Notes: generated from the sequence alone by a model not told the origin. DNA of 20,633 nucleotides from an uncultured Prevotella sp. (GCA_927910885.1 CAKMOD010000053.1:1-20633); one strand, 5' to 3'; positions 7,631-16,031 are shown, counted from the stretch's first letter. Program-made: numbers and translations.

Positions 7631-10219
7631 TTAGTTTCTAAATACTAAGCCTTCGCCGAAGCTGTCGATGATGACAGGCTTGTCACGGTTGACTGTACCT
7701 GCAAGCAATGACTTACTGAGGTCATTCAATACGTAACGTTGGATAGCTCTCTTGACAGGACGTGCACCGAACTCTGGGTCGTAGCCAACATCTGAAAGAT
7801 AATTGATGGCTGGGTCAGTCCACTGAAGTTCAATACCCTGTGGCTCTAACATATCCTTAACTCTTTCGAGCTGCAGACGAACAACGTCACCAATCTGCTC
7901 TTTTGTCAATGGCAAGAACATGATAGTCTCGTCGATACGATTGAGGAACTCAGGACGAATAGTCTTCTTCAGCATATCCATTACCGCAACTTTAGCCTTG
8001 TCGATTACCTCCTCACGGTTAGTATCATTAAGATGTTCAAACTGTTGCTGGATGTATTGTGAACCAAGATTAGACGTCATAATGATAATCGTATTCTTGA
8101 AGTTCACTGTTCGTCCCTTATTATCTGTCAGATGACCATCGTCCAACACCTGTAGAAGGATGTTGAATACGTCTGGATGTGCCTTCTCAATCTCATCAAA
8201 GAGTACGACAGAGTAAGGCTTGCGGCGTACAGCCTCAGTCAACTGACCACCCTCATCATAGCCTACATATCCAGGAGGAGCACCGATGAGTCGAGTTACA
8301 CTGAACTTCTCTTGATACTCACTCATATCAATTCGGGTCATCATAGACTCGTCATTGAAGAGATAATCAGCCAATGCCTTTGCCAACTCGGTCTTACCAG
8401 TACCCGTTGTACCTAAGAAGATGAAGGATGCAATAGGCTTCTTTGGGTCTTGCAAGCCTGCACGTGAGCGACGAACAGCATCTGCCACGGCAGTGATAGC
8501 CTCGTCTTGTCCGATGACACGCTTGTGCAATTCATCCTCCAAGTGGAGCAGTTTATCCTTTTCACTCTGTAACATTCGTGTGACAGGAATACCTGTCCAA
8601 CGGCTCACAACCTCAGCGATATCATCTGCTGTAACCTCCTCGCGCACCATTGCTTGCCCATCTTGTGTCGCTTGCAACTGCTGTTGGATGTTCTTGATAT
8701 CGTCTTCTAATTGCTTTAGCCGTGAGTATCTAATCTCGGCAACACGCTCGTAATTACCCTCACGCTCGGCACGGTCAGCCTCATACTTGAGCTGTTCAAT
8801 CTCTTGTTTGTCCTGCTGAATCTTGTTTACCAGTCCACGTTCGCCTTCCCACTTTGCACGGAACCCATGTTCCTGCTCTTTGAGTTCAGCGATTTCCTTG
8901 TCGAGTTGTGCAATCTTCTCTGTGTCGTTCTCGCGCTTGATAGCCTCACGCTCAATCTCAAGCTGCTTCAATCTACGACTGATTTCATCCAACTCCTCTG
9001 GTACAGAATCACGTTCCATACGCAGTTTTGCAGCAGCCTCATCCATCAAGTCGATAGCTTTATCTGGCAAGAAACGGTCTGAAATATAACGCTCAGAAAG
9101 CTTAACAGCTGCGATACAAGCATCGTCCTGAATACGTACCTTGTGATGGTTCTCATAACGTTCCTTCAATCCACGAAGGATAGAGATAGCATCCAACTCG
9201 TCTGGTTCATCTACTAACACGGTCTGGAAACGACGCTCAAGAGCCTTATCTTTCTCAAAATACTTCTGATATTCATTCAGTGTTGTTGCACCGATAGCTC
9301 TCAATTCGCCACGTGCTAAGGCTGGTTTAAGGATGTTAGCAGCATCCATGGCACCTTCGCCACCACCTGCACCAACCAATGTGTGAATCTCGTCAATGAA
9401 GAGAATGATGTTACCATCAGCCTGCATCACTTCCTTAACAACACTCTTAAGTCGCTCCTCGAACTCACCTTTATACTTAGCACCAGCCAACATCGCACCC
9501 ATATCCAATGAGTAGAGTTGCTTGTCCTTTAAGTTTTCTGGTACATCACCACGAATGATTCTCTCTGCTAACCCCTCAACAATAGCTGTCTTACCAGTAC
9601 CTGGCTCACCAATGAGAATAGGGTTATTCTTTGTACGACGAGATAGAATCTGTAATACTCTACGAATCTCCTCATCACGACCAATCACTGGGTCGAGTTT
9701 TCCTGCACGTGCATCCTCGATAAGGTTGCGTGCATATTTCTGTAATGACTGATAGTTCTCATCACCACTTTGTGACTGTACCTTCTGACCTTGTCTAAGA
9801 TCATTGATAGCAGCTGTCATTTCCTTCTCTGTACAACCCGCATCTTTCAATATACGGCTTGCGGTTGAGTTCACAGCAAGTAGGGCAAGCAGCATCGGTT
9901 CGATACTAACGAATTCATCCCCCATCTTCTGCGAGATATCCAATGTACGCTGCATCACCTGATTGGTTTCAGAAGAGAGGTAGGGTTCACCACCAGATAC
10001 TTTTGGTAAGTGGCTCATCTCATTCTGAATGGCAGTCTCTACAGCTTGTGCATTGACACCAATTTTCTGGAAGACGTAATTTATTACGTCCTTTCCTTTA
10101 TCCATTACACCAGCTAATATGTGTACTGGCTCAATGGTCTGCTGTCCATTTCGCTGTGCAATGTTTATCGCACTCTGAACAGCTTCTTGTGCTTTGATTG
10201 TAAATTTCTCAAATGTCAT
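7631..10219 (-). CDS. clpB: ATP-dependent disaggregase ClpB
   Basis: ClpB is a hexameric AAA+ Hsp100 chaperone that pulls apart aggregated proteins together with DnaK. All domains are present in 862 aa. The N-domain (1-145) starts MTFEKFTIKAQEAVQSA. NBD1 has Walker A GEPGTGKT at 204-211, pore loop GAKYKGEFEER near 247-256 and Walker B ILFIDEIHTL at 272-281. A coiled-coil M-domain spans about 405-525, which separates ClpB from ClpA and ClpC in length. NBD2 has Walker A GTTGTGKT at 603-610, pore loop GYVGYDEGG and Walker B VVLFDEIEKAH, plus a sensor-2 GARPVKRAI near the C-terminus. The frame is intact. An AAGGAG sequence lies just upstream of the ATG, which is unusual in this phylum. No obvious heat-shock operator or TAnnTTTG box is visible in the leader. 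Confidence 0.97.
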   Translation of the reverse strand: MTFEKFTIKAQEAVQSAINIAQRNGQQTIEPVHILAGVMDKGKDVINYVFQKIGVNAQAVETAIQNEMSHLPKVSGGEPYLSSETNQVMQRTLDISQKMGDEFVSIEPMLLALLAVNSTASRILKDAGCTEKEMTAAINDLRQGQKVQSQSGDENYQSLQKYARNLIEDARAGKLDPVIGRDEEIRRVLQILSRRTKNNPILIGEPGTGKTAIVEGLAERIIRGDVPENLKDKQLYSLDMGAMLAGAKYKGEFEERLKSVVKEVMQADGNIILFIDEIHTLVGAGGGEGAMDAANILKPALARGELRAIGATTLNEYQKYFEKDKALERRFQTVLVDEPDELDAISILRGLKERYENHHKVRIQDDACIAAVKLSERYISDRFLPDKAIDLMDEAAAKLRMERDSVPEELDEISRRLKQLEIEREAIKRENDTEKIAQLDKEIAELKEQEHGFRAKWEGERGLVNKIQQDKQEIEQLKYEADRAEREGNYERVAEIRYSRLKQLEDDIKNIQQQLQATQDGQAMVREEVTADDIAEVVSRWTGIPVTRMLQSEKDKLLHLEDELHKRVIGQDEAITAVADAVRRSRAGLQDPKKPIASFIFLGTTGTGKTELAKALADYLFNDESMMTRIDMSEYQEKFSVTRLIGAPPGYVGYDEGGQLTEAVRRKPYSVVLFDEIEKAHPDVFNILLQVLDDGHLTDNKGRTVNFKNTIIIMTSNLGSQYIQQQFEHLNDTNREEVIDKAKVAVMDMLKKTIRPEFLNRIDETIMFLPLTKEQIGDVVRLQLERVKDMLEPQGIELQWTDPAINYLSDVGYDPEFGARPVKRAIQRYVLNDLSKSLLAGTVNRDKPVIIDSFGEGLVFRN

Positions 10220-10224
10220 ATTTA

Positions 10225-10236
10225 AATCTCCTTCCT
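10225..10236 (-). promoter_or_regulatory. Shine-Dalgarno-like sequence of clpB
   Basis: The minus strand reads GGAAGGAGATTTAAAT directly before the ATG, giving AAGGAG about 8 nt from the start. Other genes in this window lack such a site, as expected in Bacteroidetes. Confidence 0.5.
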
Positions 10237-10597
10237 ATAGCTCCTGCACCTTTATAATAGGCTTCAGAACTTGTTCTTATTTTTTGTTTCTGTTGCTTAT
10301 ATTTCAAACTTTGTGCCTATAGGTGTTTTCTGCCAACTTGTCGCTTACTATGGACAATTTGTCATCTATTTGTTTCTTGAAAAGGGAGGAAAGGGAGGAA
10401 GGAGTCGTGTTTCTTAATGATTAGTTCTCTTGTCACTTACAGTATATTAATGCACAAACACAAGCAAGTATGCTCCAAAGAGTATAGAAAACTCTTTCGT
10501 ATAATATATCTGTTTGTTACATCTAAAGATAAAGAAAAGATATAAGGCTCATCCAATATATAGAGGGACGAGATAAAGTAATTATATAATAAGGGCC

Positions 10598-10643
10598 ACA
10601 TAGCAACTCTAAGTCTGTAGTAAGAAACTTAAAGTTGCTATGT
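10598..10643. other. Stable hairpin in the clpB upstream region
   Basis: ACATAGCAACT (10598-10608) pairs with AGTTGCTATGT (10633-10643) over 11 bp. The stem continues past a bulge with TAAGT (10610-10614) / ACTTA (10627-10631). Only a weak T-rich run follows on the plus strand. There is no adjacent gene on that strand to terminate. Confidence 0.6.
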
Positions 10644-10747
10644 ATGATGTTTCTTATAATTCTAAATACAAAAGGTAAACCTTGTCATTCCCAAGTTTTA
10701 AAGACGCCTTTTTGTCCGTATTTTTCGTATATCGATTTTGTAAAGAC

Positions 10748-10857
10748 CATCAAATGGCTTGCAAATAACGCCCAATTGGCTTGCAAAAGATGCCCTTTTG
10801 ATGTCTAACTAACGCCCTTTTGAAAGTCTTACTAAGCACCTTTTTAAACTGTTTTTG
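10748..10857. repeat. 22-bp tandem array B (five degenerate units)
   Basis: Units begin at 10748, 10770, 10792, 10814 and 10836, all 22 bp apart. Anchors are GCCC at 10770, 10792 and 10814, GCAC at 10836, and GGCTTGCAAA at 10756 and 10778. Each unit has a short dyad near its start (CCAATTGG, CTTTTGAAAG) and an A/T-rich tail such as CTAACTAAC. The sequence is unlike arrays A1 and A2, but the period is the same. Confidence 0.75.
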
Positions 10858-11223
10858 CAACTTATTGATAACAAGAAACTTATAGGGGTACTAAAACAAA
10901 TAACTTTTAGTCTATTTTCCTACCTTTGCTTTAACTGTTTTGTCAATATATTTCTTTATCTTTCTACGTTAAAACTCACACAGATTCATCGAAGGCTTAG
11001 AGAGCAAAGGAGTATAATTGCAATGTTTATTGGCAAGAATAAACAAAGATTTTGGTAATCTGTATATAACATCTCTTTCGTTCTTTGTTTCGTCGGAACC
11101 TCTATATATTGCTCTTAACCCTGTCTTCTCTCTGCTTATCCGTCTGTCTTATTATGTAATAGGTTTATTTTTATCATTCCATATTTCGATAGAGTCAAAT
11201 ATAAGAATAGCAGAAGACTGAAT
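10858..11223. other. Intergenic stretch with no recognised content
   Basis: The two open frames here (10855-11058 and 11018-11221, plus strand) are short, hydrophobic by AT-rich composition, overlapping each other and without a promoter or family motif. I see no gene, RNA or repeat I can support. Confidence 0.45.
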
Positions 11224-11539
11224 CTATTGTTTGTTCATTCTTACATAAGCTTCACTGTTACTGGGGTTACTTCTTTGATAATAAACGGTGATAGTATCAC
11301 CAATATGCAGACTTTCATATTCTCCATATTGTTTACTCCTACCTTCATAGGTCTTCTGATCTACGTTATATGAAATAGGAGTAGTAAGGAGTTGCGCGAA
11401 TTTTATAAAACTTGTTGACTACACCTTTAGTGTAGGCTGGGCTCTCAGCAATCTTGCTTCTCTTCCGTACATGCCATAAAGAGATTCCTAACAGTGCGAT
11501 AACAAGATAGGCTATTGAGCGTTGATGCTTTCTTTTCAT
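11224..11539 (-). pseudogene. Small membrane-anchored protein, DUF3592-like, broken by a one-base insertion
   Basis: From ATG 11537-11539 the frame reads MKRKHQRSIAYLVIALLGIS, a basic start and a membrane helix, then AYTKGVVNKFYK, and stops early. The adjacent frame continues LLTTPISYNVDQKTYEGRSK, then GDTITVYYQRSNPSN, ending at 11224. The total length is 3n+1, so one extra base in the TTTT at 11401-11404 (AAAA on the coding strand) explains the break. Repaired, it is about 104 aa with an 'x-G-V-V ... Y-x-V-D-x-K-x-Y-E-G ... G-D-T-I-x-V-Y-Y' pattern like DUF3592-type membrane proteins, whose function is unknown. It starts 8 bp after the radical SAM gene stop and is probably cotranscribed with it. 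No single frame covers it, so it is easily missed. Confidence 0.6.
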
Positions 11540-11547
11540 TTGTCTGA

Positions 11548-12447
11548 TTAAGCTTTATTATTTAACTTCTCCTTAATAAAGTTATGAAGGCGATGTGTAA
11601 ACTCATAGTTTTTCAGTCCCCATTTGGGTGCTATGAGGAGGTCAGGAGGACTCTGACTGACAAAGCGTTCGAGTACAAGGTCGGGGCGGAGAAGGCTAAT
11701 GTAATCTGCTATGAGCTTGATATACTCTTCAACCGTATAAAGGTGAAATGGCTTTTCAGCGTACATCTTTGCCAGACGAGTTCCACGAATAATCTGTAAC
11801 TGATGAATCTTCAATGTCGTTAAGGGAAGAGAAGAGATGATTGGAGCTTGTCTTAAACTCTCTTTTGCATCTTCACCAGGTAGTCCGAGGATGATATGTG
11901 CACCGACGCGAATACCACGTCGGGCAGTTTCTTCAATAGCTTTACGTGCACAAGCAAAGTCATGCCCACGATTAACCAGACGTAATGTCTCATCATTGCA
12001 GGTTTCCACACCATATTCAATGATGAGGAATGTGCGGCGATTCAGTTCTTCAAAGTAGTCTAAGAGGTCGTCATTAATACAGTCGGGACGTGTACCGATA
12101 ACGAGTCCAACCACATCCTCCACAGCAAGTGCTTCCTCATAGAGCTTTTTAATATGGTCATTAGTGCCGTAAGTATTGGTATAAGCTTGGAAATAAGCAA
12201 GATATTTCATTTCAGGATACTTACCTGAAAAGAATCGTTTGCCGTCTTCAAGTTGTTGGGTTACACTCTTTCCATTATCGCAATAGGCTGGGTTGAACGT
12301 CTGGTTGTTACAATAGAAACAACCGCCACGCCCAATCCTACCATCTCGGTTAGGACAGGTAAAGCCAGCATTAACCGATATCTTCTGTACTTTATAAGGG
12401 AACTGAGAGCGCAACCAGTTCCCGAAATCGCAATAATATTGTTCCAT
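11548..12447 (-). CDS. Radical SAM protein, TIGR01212/YhcC family
   Basis: 299 aa. The start MEQYYCDFGNWLRSQFPYKV fits the family's conserved opening (xYxDFGxxLxxxFPxKVQKI). The Fe-S cysteines are C31, C43 and C46 in the spaced pattern TCPNRDG...GGCFYC, which differs from the classic CxxxCxxC and is the hallmark of this family. Other motifs are NNQTFNPAYC, GTRPDC, IEYGVETCNDETL, GAHIILGLPGE and the C-terminal QSPPDLLIAPKWG. The reaction and substrate of YhcC-type proteins are not established as far as I know. Expression starts from a divergent promoter region shared with the DPP IV gene, with the -7 box only 7 nt from the ATG. It heads a two-gene unit with the broken membrane protein gene. 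Confidence 0.88.
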   Translation of the reverse strand: MEQYYCDFGNWLRSQFPYKVQKISVNAGFTCPNRDGRIGRGGCFYCNNQTFNPAYCDNGKSVTQQLEDGKRFFSGKYPEMKYLAYFQAYTNTYGTNDHIKKLYEEALAVEDVVGLVIGTRPDCINDDLLDYFEELNRRTFLIIEYGVETCNDETLRLVNRGHDFACARKAIEETARRGIRVGAHIILGLPGEDAKESLRQAPIISSLPLTTLKIHQLQIIRGTRLAKMYAEKPFHLYTVEEYIKLIADYISLLRPDLVLERFVSQSPPDLLIAPKWGLKNYEFTHRLHNFIKEKLNNKA

Positions 12448-12450
12448 TCT

Positions 12451-12482
12451 TTTGCAAATATACGGAATATTTTATATTTTTG
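12451..12482 (+). promoter_or_regulatory. Promoter of the DPP IV gene
   Basis: TTTG (12451-12454), 20 nt, then TATTTTTG (12475-12482). The ATG is at 12503, so the leader would be only about 15 nt. The site overlaps the opposing -7 box of the radical SAM gene. Confidence 0.65.
12455..12462 (-). promoter_or_regulatory. -7 element of the radical SAM gene, apparently leaderless
   Basis: TATATTTG on the minus strand ends 7 nt before the ATG at 12445-12447. Transcription would start within a few bases of the start codon. There is no good TTG at -33. Confidence 0.55.
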
Positions 12483-12502
12483 TGCTGTTAAAACTTGAAT
12501 TT

Positions 12503-14692
12503 ATGAAACGTATATTACTTCTGTGTGCAACTGTGCTAACCGCACTTCAGTTGATGGCTGGAGAACCTATCTCTTTGAAAGACATTACTAATGGCACTTT
12601 TGCAACTAAGCGTATCTCGGGTGTTAATCCTCTAAAAGGAACTTCTGAGTATGCACAAATCTCGTCTGATGGTCGTCAGGTGGTTAAGTATTCTTTTAAA
12701 ACTGGTAACTCTACAGGGGTTATCTTTGACCTTGCTGATGCAAAAGGCGAGCAATTAAGCTCCTTTGATGATTATCAGATCTCGTCTGATGGTAGTCGAC
12801 TACTGTTACAGACAAATACTAATCGCATTTACCGTCGTTCGTTTACAGCAAACTTTTATCTATATGATGTAAAGACAAAACAGTTGAAGAAACTGTCAAA
12901 AGATGGCTCTGAGCAGATTCCGACTTTCTCTCCAGATGGTCGTCAGATTGCTTATGTTTATCAGAATAATATCTATATTACAGATGGAGAGAGCGTAAAG
13001 CAGGTTACTACGGATGGTGAGTTCAATAAGGTAATCAATGGTTTGCCTGACTGGGTAAACGAAGAAGAATTTGGCTTTAATAATGCGCTTGCTTGGAGTG
13101 CAGATAGTAAGACGCTAAGTTGGATTAGATATGACGAGAGTGAGGTAAAGAGTTTTACCTTACAGTTCTACAAAGGTGCTTATCCTAAATTTGATATGTT
13201 TGATATCTATCCTGGTGATTACAGCTACAAATATCCAAAGGCGGGTGAAGCAAACTCAAAGGTGAGTGCATGGTCTTACAATTTGAGCGATGGTGCTGTA
13301 CGTAAGTATGATTTACCATTAGCGGCAGATGGATATATTCCACGCATTAAGTCAACATTTGATGCAAGTCGTATTATCCTTTATACAATGAATCGCCATC
13401 AGGACGAGTTGAACCTCTATGCTGCTAATCCTCTTACAGGTGCTTGTAAACTACTGATAAAGGAGAGTGTACCTAAGTACGTGAAGGAAGAAGCTATGGA
13501 AGGTATTAGCATCATGAAGGATTATATTCTTGTTCCTTCTGACCGTGATGGCTATATGCACCTTTACTTGTATAACAAGGATGGAAAGCTTTTACGCCAG
13601 ATTGACAAGGGTAATTATGACGTAACAGAAATCTATGGTTATGATGAGAAGACGGGAAATACCTACTTCCAAGCAGCTGCACGTAAGCCAATGCAGCGTG
13701 AGATATATGTTGTAGATAAGTCGGGTAAGATGACTTGTCTTTCTGCTCGTGCGGGATGGAATGTTGCTTCGTTCTCTGGTGATTATAAGTATTTCCTCAA
13801 TACTTGGAGTGATAGCAACCACCCATACGTATTTGCTATCTATGATAACAAAGGTAAGGAGATACGTGAGGTGTTGAATAATGATGAACTGCAAGCAAAG
13901 TTGGCAAAGTATGGCAACACTGGTGTTGAGTTCTTTACATTTACAACCTCTGAAGGTGTGAAACTTAATGGCTGGATGGTGAAACCTGCTAACTTCGATG
14001 CAACAAAGAAATATCCTGTTATTATGCACCAATATAGTGGTCCGGGCAGTCAGCAGGTCGTTGACAACTGGAGCGTTGGCTCTATGGGTAGTGGTGCAAT
14101 GTATGATTACTACTTGACACAGAAAGGCTATATCGTCGTTACTGTTGATGGTCGTGGTACTGGTGCACGTGGTGCAGAGTTTGAGAAGTGTACTTATTTG
14201 AAGCTTGGCGATTTGGAATCAAAGGACCAGGCAGAAACTGCTTTATGGTTGGGTAAGCAAAGTTATGTTGATGCTTCACGTATTGGTATATGGGGTTGGA
14301 GCTTTGGTGGCTTCAATACATTGATGAGTATGAGTGAGGGACGCAATGCCTTTAAGGCTGGTGTGGCAATTGCTCCACCAACAGATTGGCGCTATTACGA
14401 TACTGTTTATACTGAACGTTATATGCGTACGCCGCAAGAAAATGCTGCGGGCTATGCTATTAATCCAATTAACCGTGCAGAGAAGCTTCATGGTAAGCTT
14501 TTAGTATGTCATGGTTTGGTAGATGATAATGTTCATCCACAGAATGCCTTTGAATACTCTGAGGCTTTAGTACAAGCAGACAAGGACTTCAAGGAGAACC
14601 TCTATACTAATCGTAACCATGGTATTTATGGTGGTAACACACGTAATCACCTACTGAGACAGGTTGCTGAATGGTTTGTTGAGAATCTGTAA
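12503..14692 (+). CDS. Dipeptidyl peptidase IV (S9B family serine peptidase)
   Basis: DPP IV removes X-Pro (or X-Ala) dipeptides from peptide N-termini and in Bacteroidetes is exported to the periplasm or envelope for peptide feeding. I choose ATG 12503 (729 aa) rather than the upstream in-frame ATG at 12452, because it gives a proper signal peptide (MKRILLLCATVLTALQLMAG) and lies downstream of the promoter. The beta-propeller is residues ~30-480, with the substrate N-terminus-binding glutamates in DWVNEEEFG (E188/E189). The alpha/beta-hydrolase domain follows: nucleophile S600 in GWSFGG, D674 in HGLVDDNVH and H706 in NRNHGIYG. The frame is intact. It stands alone and ends into array A2 and a two-way terminator. 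Confidence 0.93.
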   Translation: MKRILLLCATVLTALQLMAGEPISLKDITNGTFATKRISGVNPLKGTSEYAQISSDGRQVVKYSFKTGNSTGVIFDLADAKGEQLSSFDDYQISSDGSRLLLQTNTNRIYRRSFTANFYLYDVKTKQLKKLSKDGSEQIPTFSPDGRQIAYVYQNNIYITDGESVKQVTTDGEFNKVINGLPDWVNEEEFGFNNALAWSADSKTLSWIRYDESEVKSFTLQFYKGAYPKFDMFDIYPGDYSYKYPKAGEANSKVSAWSYNLSDGAVRKYDLPLAADGYIPRIKSTFDASRIILYTMNRHQDELNLYAANPLTGACKLLIKESVPKYVKEEAMEGISIMKDYILVPSDRDGYMHLYLYNKDGKLLRQIDKGNYDVTEIYGYDEKTGNTYFQAAARKPMQREIYVVDKSGKMTCLSARAGWNVASFSGDYKYFLNTWSDSNHPYVFAIYDNKGKEIREVLNNDELQAKLAKYGNTGVEFFTFTTSEGVKLNGWMVKPANFDATKKYPVIMHQYSGPGSQQVVDNWSVGSMGSGAMYDYYLTQKGYIVVTVDGRGTGARGAEFEKCTYLKLGDLESKDQAETALWLGKQSYVDASRIGIWGWSFGGFNTLMSMSEGRNAFKAGVAIAPPTDWRYYDTVYTERYMRTPQENAAGYAINPINRAEKLHGKLLVCHGLVDDNVHPQNAFEYSEALVQADKDFKENLYTNRNHGIYGGNTRNHLLRQVAEWFVENL

Positions 14693-14810
14693 TAGGCGTT
14701 GATAAAAGAACTATGCTGTTTACTAAGCACTCTCATGTATAAGTGAATTATGCGTGTCTTACTACATATTATGATGTTGACAAGGGGCTTTTAACTCATC
14801 TTTTAGTGAT

Positions 14811-14898
14811 GTGTTAATACCCAGCACATAGTGTGCGGATGCTTAACACGTCATGTGCGATGGTAAACACCAATGGTGTTGAATGCTTAGTGCAGTGA
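14811..14898. repeat. 22-bp tandem array A2 (four units)
   Basis: Units begin at 14811, 14833, 14855 and 14876, giving spacings of 22, 22 and 21. The best unit reads GTGCGGATGC...AACACGTCAT. It shares GTGCGG and CACCAATG with array A1, 7 kb away. The AACACC-AAT-GGTGTT dyad (14867-14881) is perfect. The third unit lacks one G, which accounts for the 21-bp step. Confidence 0.75.
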
Positions 14899-15025
14899 AA
14901 TATGTTGTTAGTATGTAACAAATTATTGGTAGAAACGAGTTGTTCTATCAAATATTTGTAAATCAAAGGTGATGTCGTATGGACGAATATATTATTCAAA
15001 GTTCTATCAGATAGCACTAAAAAAT

Positions 15026-15071
15026 AAAAAACTCGGGCACTGAATTGATATAATCAGTGTCCGAGTTTTTT
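15026..15071. terminator. Two-way terminator between DPP IV and the pqqD-like gene
   Basis: AAAAAACTCGG-GCACTGA (from 15026) pairs with TCAGTGT-CCGAGTTTTTT (to 15071) as an 18-bp stem with one G-U pair and a 10-nt loop. It has A's on one side and T's on the other, so it serves the converging transcripts from both sides. It marks the end of the rpoD operon. Confidence 0.88.
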
Positions 15072-15097
15072 ATGTATAATTAATTTTATCTTGCTCC

Positions 15098-15502
15098 TTA
15101 ACCAAAGAGACGCTCAAAGAAACCTTTCTTTTTAGGCTTCTCCTCACTTGTAGTTGCCTCAAGGTGTGCTGAATCAGCTTCCTCAGAGATCGTTTCCTTC
15201 TTAACAGCAGAATCATCTGCAGGGATGTCTTCACCCTCAATAATACCTGCAGTACCCCATTGAGCAGCAAGTATTGTTGCATCCTTGCGAGCTGTATCCT
15301 CGTCAATTTCATATTGATCGCAGATTAACTCTACGAGGTTATCTACTGTAAAAGAATCCATCTTCTGCACCTCTTCCCATAAGTATGCAGAACTTTCGTT
15401 CATTGATATGATATTGCTGAAGTCGATATTCTCATCTCCTTCTGCAACGATGATACGCTCTCCGCATACTTCACGGAGGTTGAAACCATTCTTTACTTTC
15501 AT
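15098..15502 (-). CDS. PqqD-like (RiPP recognition element) protein with charged C-terminal tail
   Basis: 134 aa. Residues 1-90 have the PqqD fold pattern: MKVKNGFNLREVCGERIIVA, then MNESSAYLWEEV (the family's 'N-x-x-x-x-x-L-W' core), and a helical end LVELICDQYEIDEDTARKD, then AAQWGTAGII. PqqD domains bind leader peptides of ribosomally made, modified peptides and hand them to enzymes. Residues 91-134 form a Ser/Glu/Lys-rich, probably disordered tail ending in KPKKKGFFERLFG, a short amphipathic motif. It is the last gene of the rpoD operon, 43 bp after the S24/S26 peptidase gene, directly before a strong terminator. Many Bacteroidetes carry such orphan PqqD proteins, and no partner enzyme of the PqqE type is visible nearby. 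Confidence 0.8.
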   Translation of the reverse strand: MKVKNGFNLREVCGERIIVAEGDENIDFSNIISMNESSAYLWEEVQKMDSFTVDNLVELICDQYEIDEDTARKDATILAAQWGTAGIIEGEDIPADDSAVKKETISEEADSAHLEATTSEEKPKKKGFFERLFG

Positions 15503-15545
15503 TCTTATTTATAGTTTATATTGTTATCTTTCTTTTAATGTTCCA

Positions 15546-16031
15546 TTAGATGGTACCGAAGATTGGAATCCAAATACGTCTGTAAATACCTAATAAATAT
15601 CTTCGGAGAGGGAGAAGTCGAGTCCAAATAAAACTATAAGTCTTCCATTTCCAAGCATCTGTAGCATCCATTTCTTTTCGTCCTTTACGGTAGAAACCAA
15701 TGACTGCTCCAACAATATTCTCCTTCTTGCAATGCTCAACACCAAGGTTGCCATCGCCTCGTAAAGTTACGTTGTCACCTTCTATGCTGTCAATACGATG
15801 TAAGACGAAGTGTCGGGGAGTTATCTCTGCTAAGACAGGGTCGCCAACCTTTATCGTTGTAGGCTTTACCAACAAAGCCTTGTCTCGGTCGTTTTCAAGG
15901 AAAGGACGCATAGAATAGCCACGAAGGCGTAATGTTACAGTATGCCCTTCATTCAACATCTTGACAACTTCTGGTAGAAACTCAGCATTAGCAAACTGGA
16001 TTTCAGAAGTAGTAAGTACAGTCTTTGACAT
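15546..16031 (-). CDS. S24/S26-type peptidase (SipW-like signal peptidase fold)
   Basis: 161 aa. The motif LRGYSMRPF places the nucleophile at S40, and HFVLHRID supplies H78, the Ser-His pairing of SipW/archaeal-type signal peptidases rather than Ser-Lys. RGDGN (91-95) matches the conserved G-D segment of this fold. There is no N-terminal membrane helix. Instead the C-terminus is a basic amphipathic stretch (WTRLLPLRRYLLGIYRRIW) that could attach to a membrane. It lies 5 bp after the HprK-like kinase gene, so translation is probably coupled. The substrate is unknown; the setting next to PqqD and kinase genes suggests cleaving a small peptide, which is inference. Confidence 0.78.
   Translation of the reverse strand: MSKTVLTTSEIQFANAEFLPEVVKMLNEGHTVTLRLRGYSMRPFLENDRDKALLVKPTTIKVGDPVLAEITPRHFVLHRIDSIEGDNVTLRGDGNLGVEHCKKENIVGAVIGFYRKGRKEMDATDAWKWKTYSFIWTRLLPLRRYLLGIYRRIWIPIFGTI

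Noticed and set aside
10380..10405. G-quadruplex in GGGAGG repeats upstream of clpB
   Set aside because: Only two GGG runs are present, so a stable three-tier quadruplex is not supported; noted as a purine tract only.
10748..10857. CRISPR array
   Set aside because: Period of 22 bp leaves no room for repeat plus spacer, the units are degenerate throughout, and no cas genes are present.
10855..11221. Two small plus-strand ORFs
   Set aside because: They overlap, have no promoter with correct spacing, and read as AT-rich hydrophobic chance frames.
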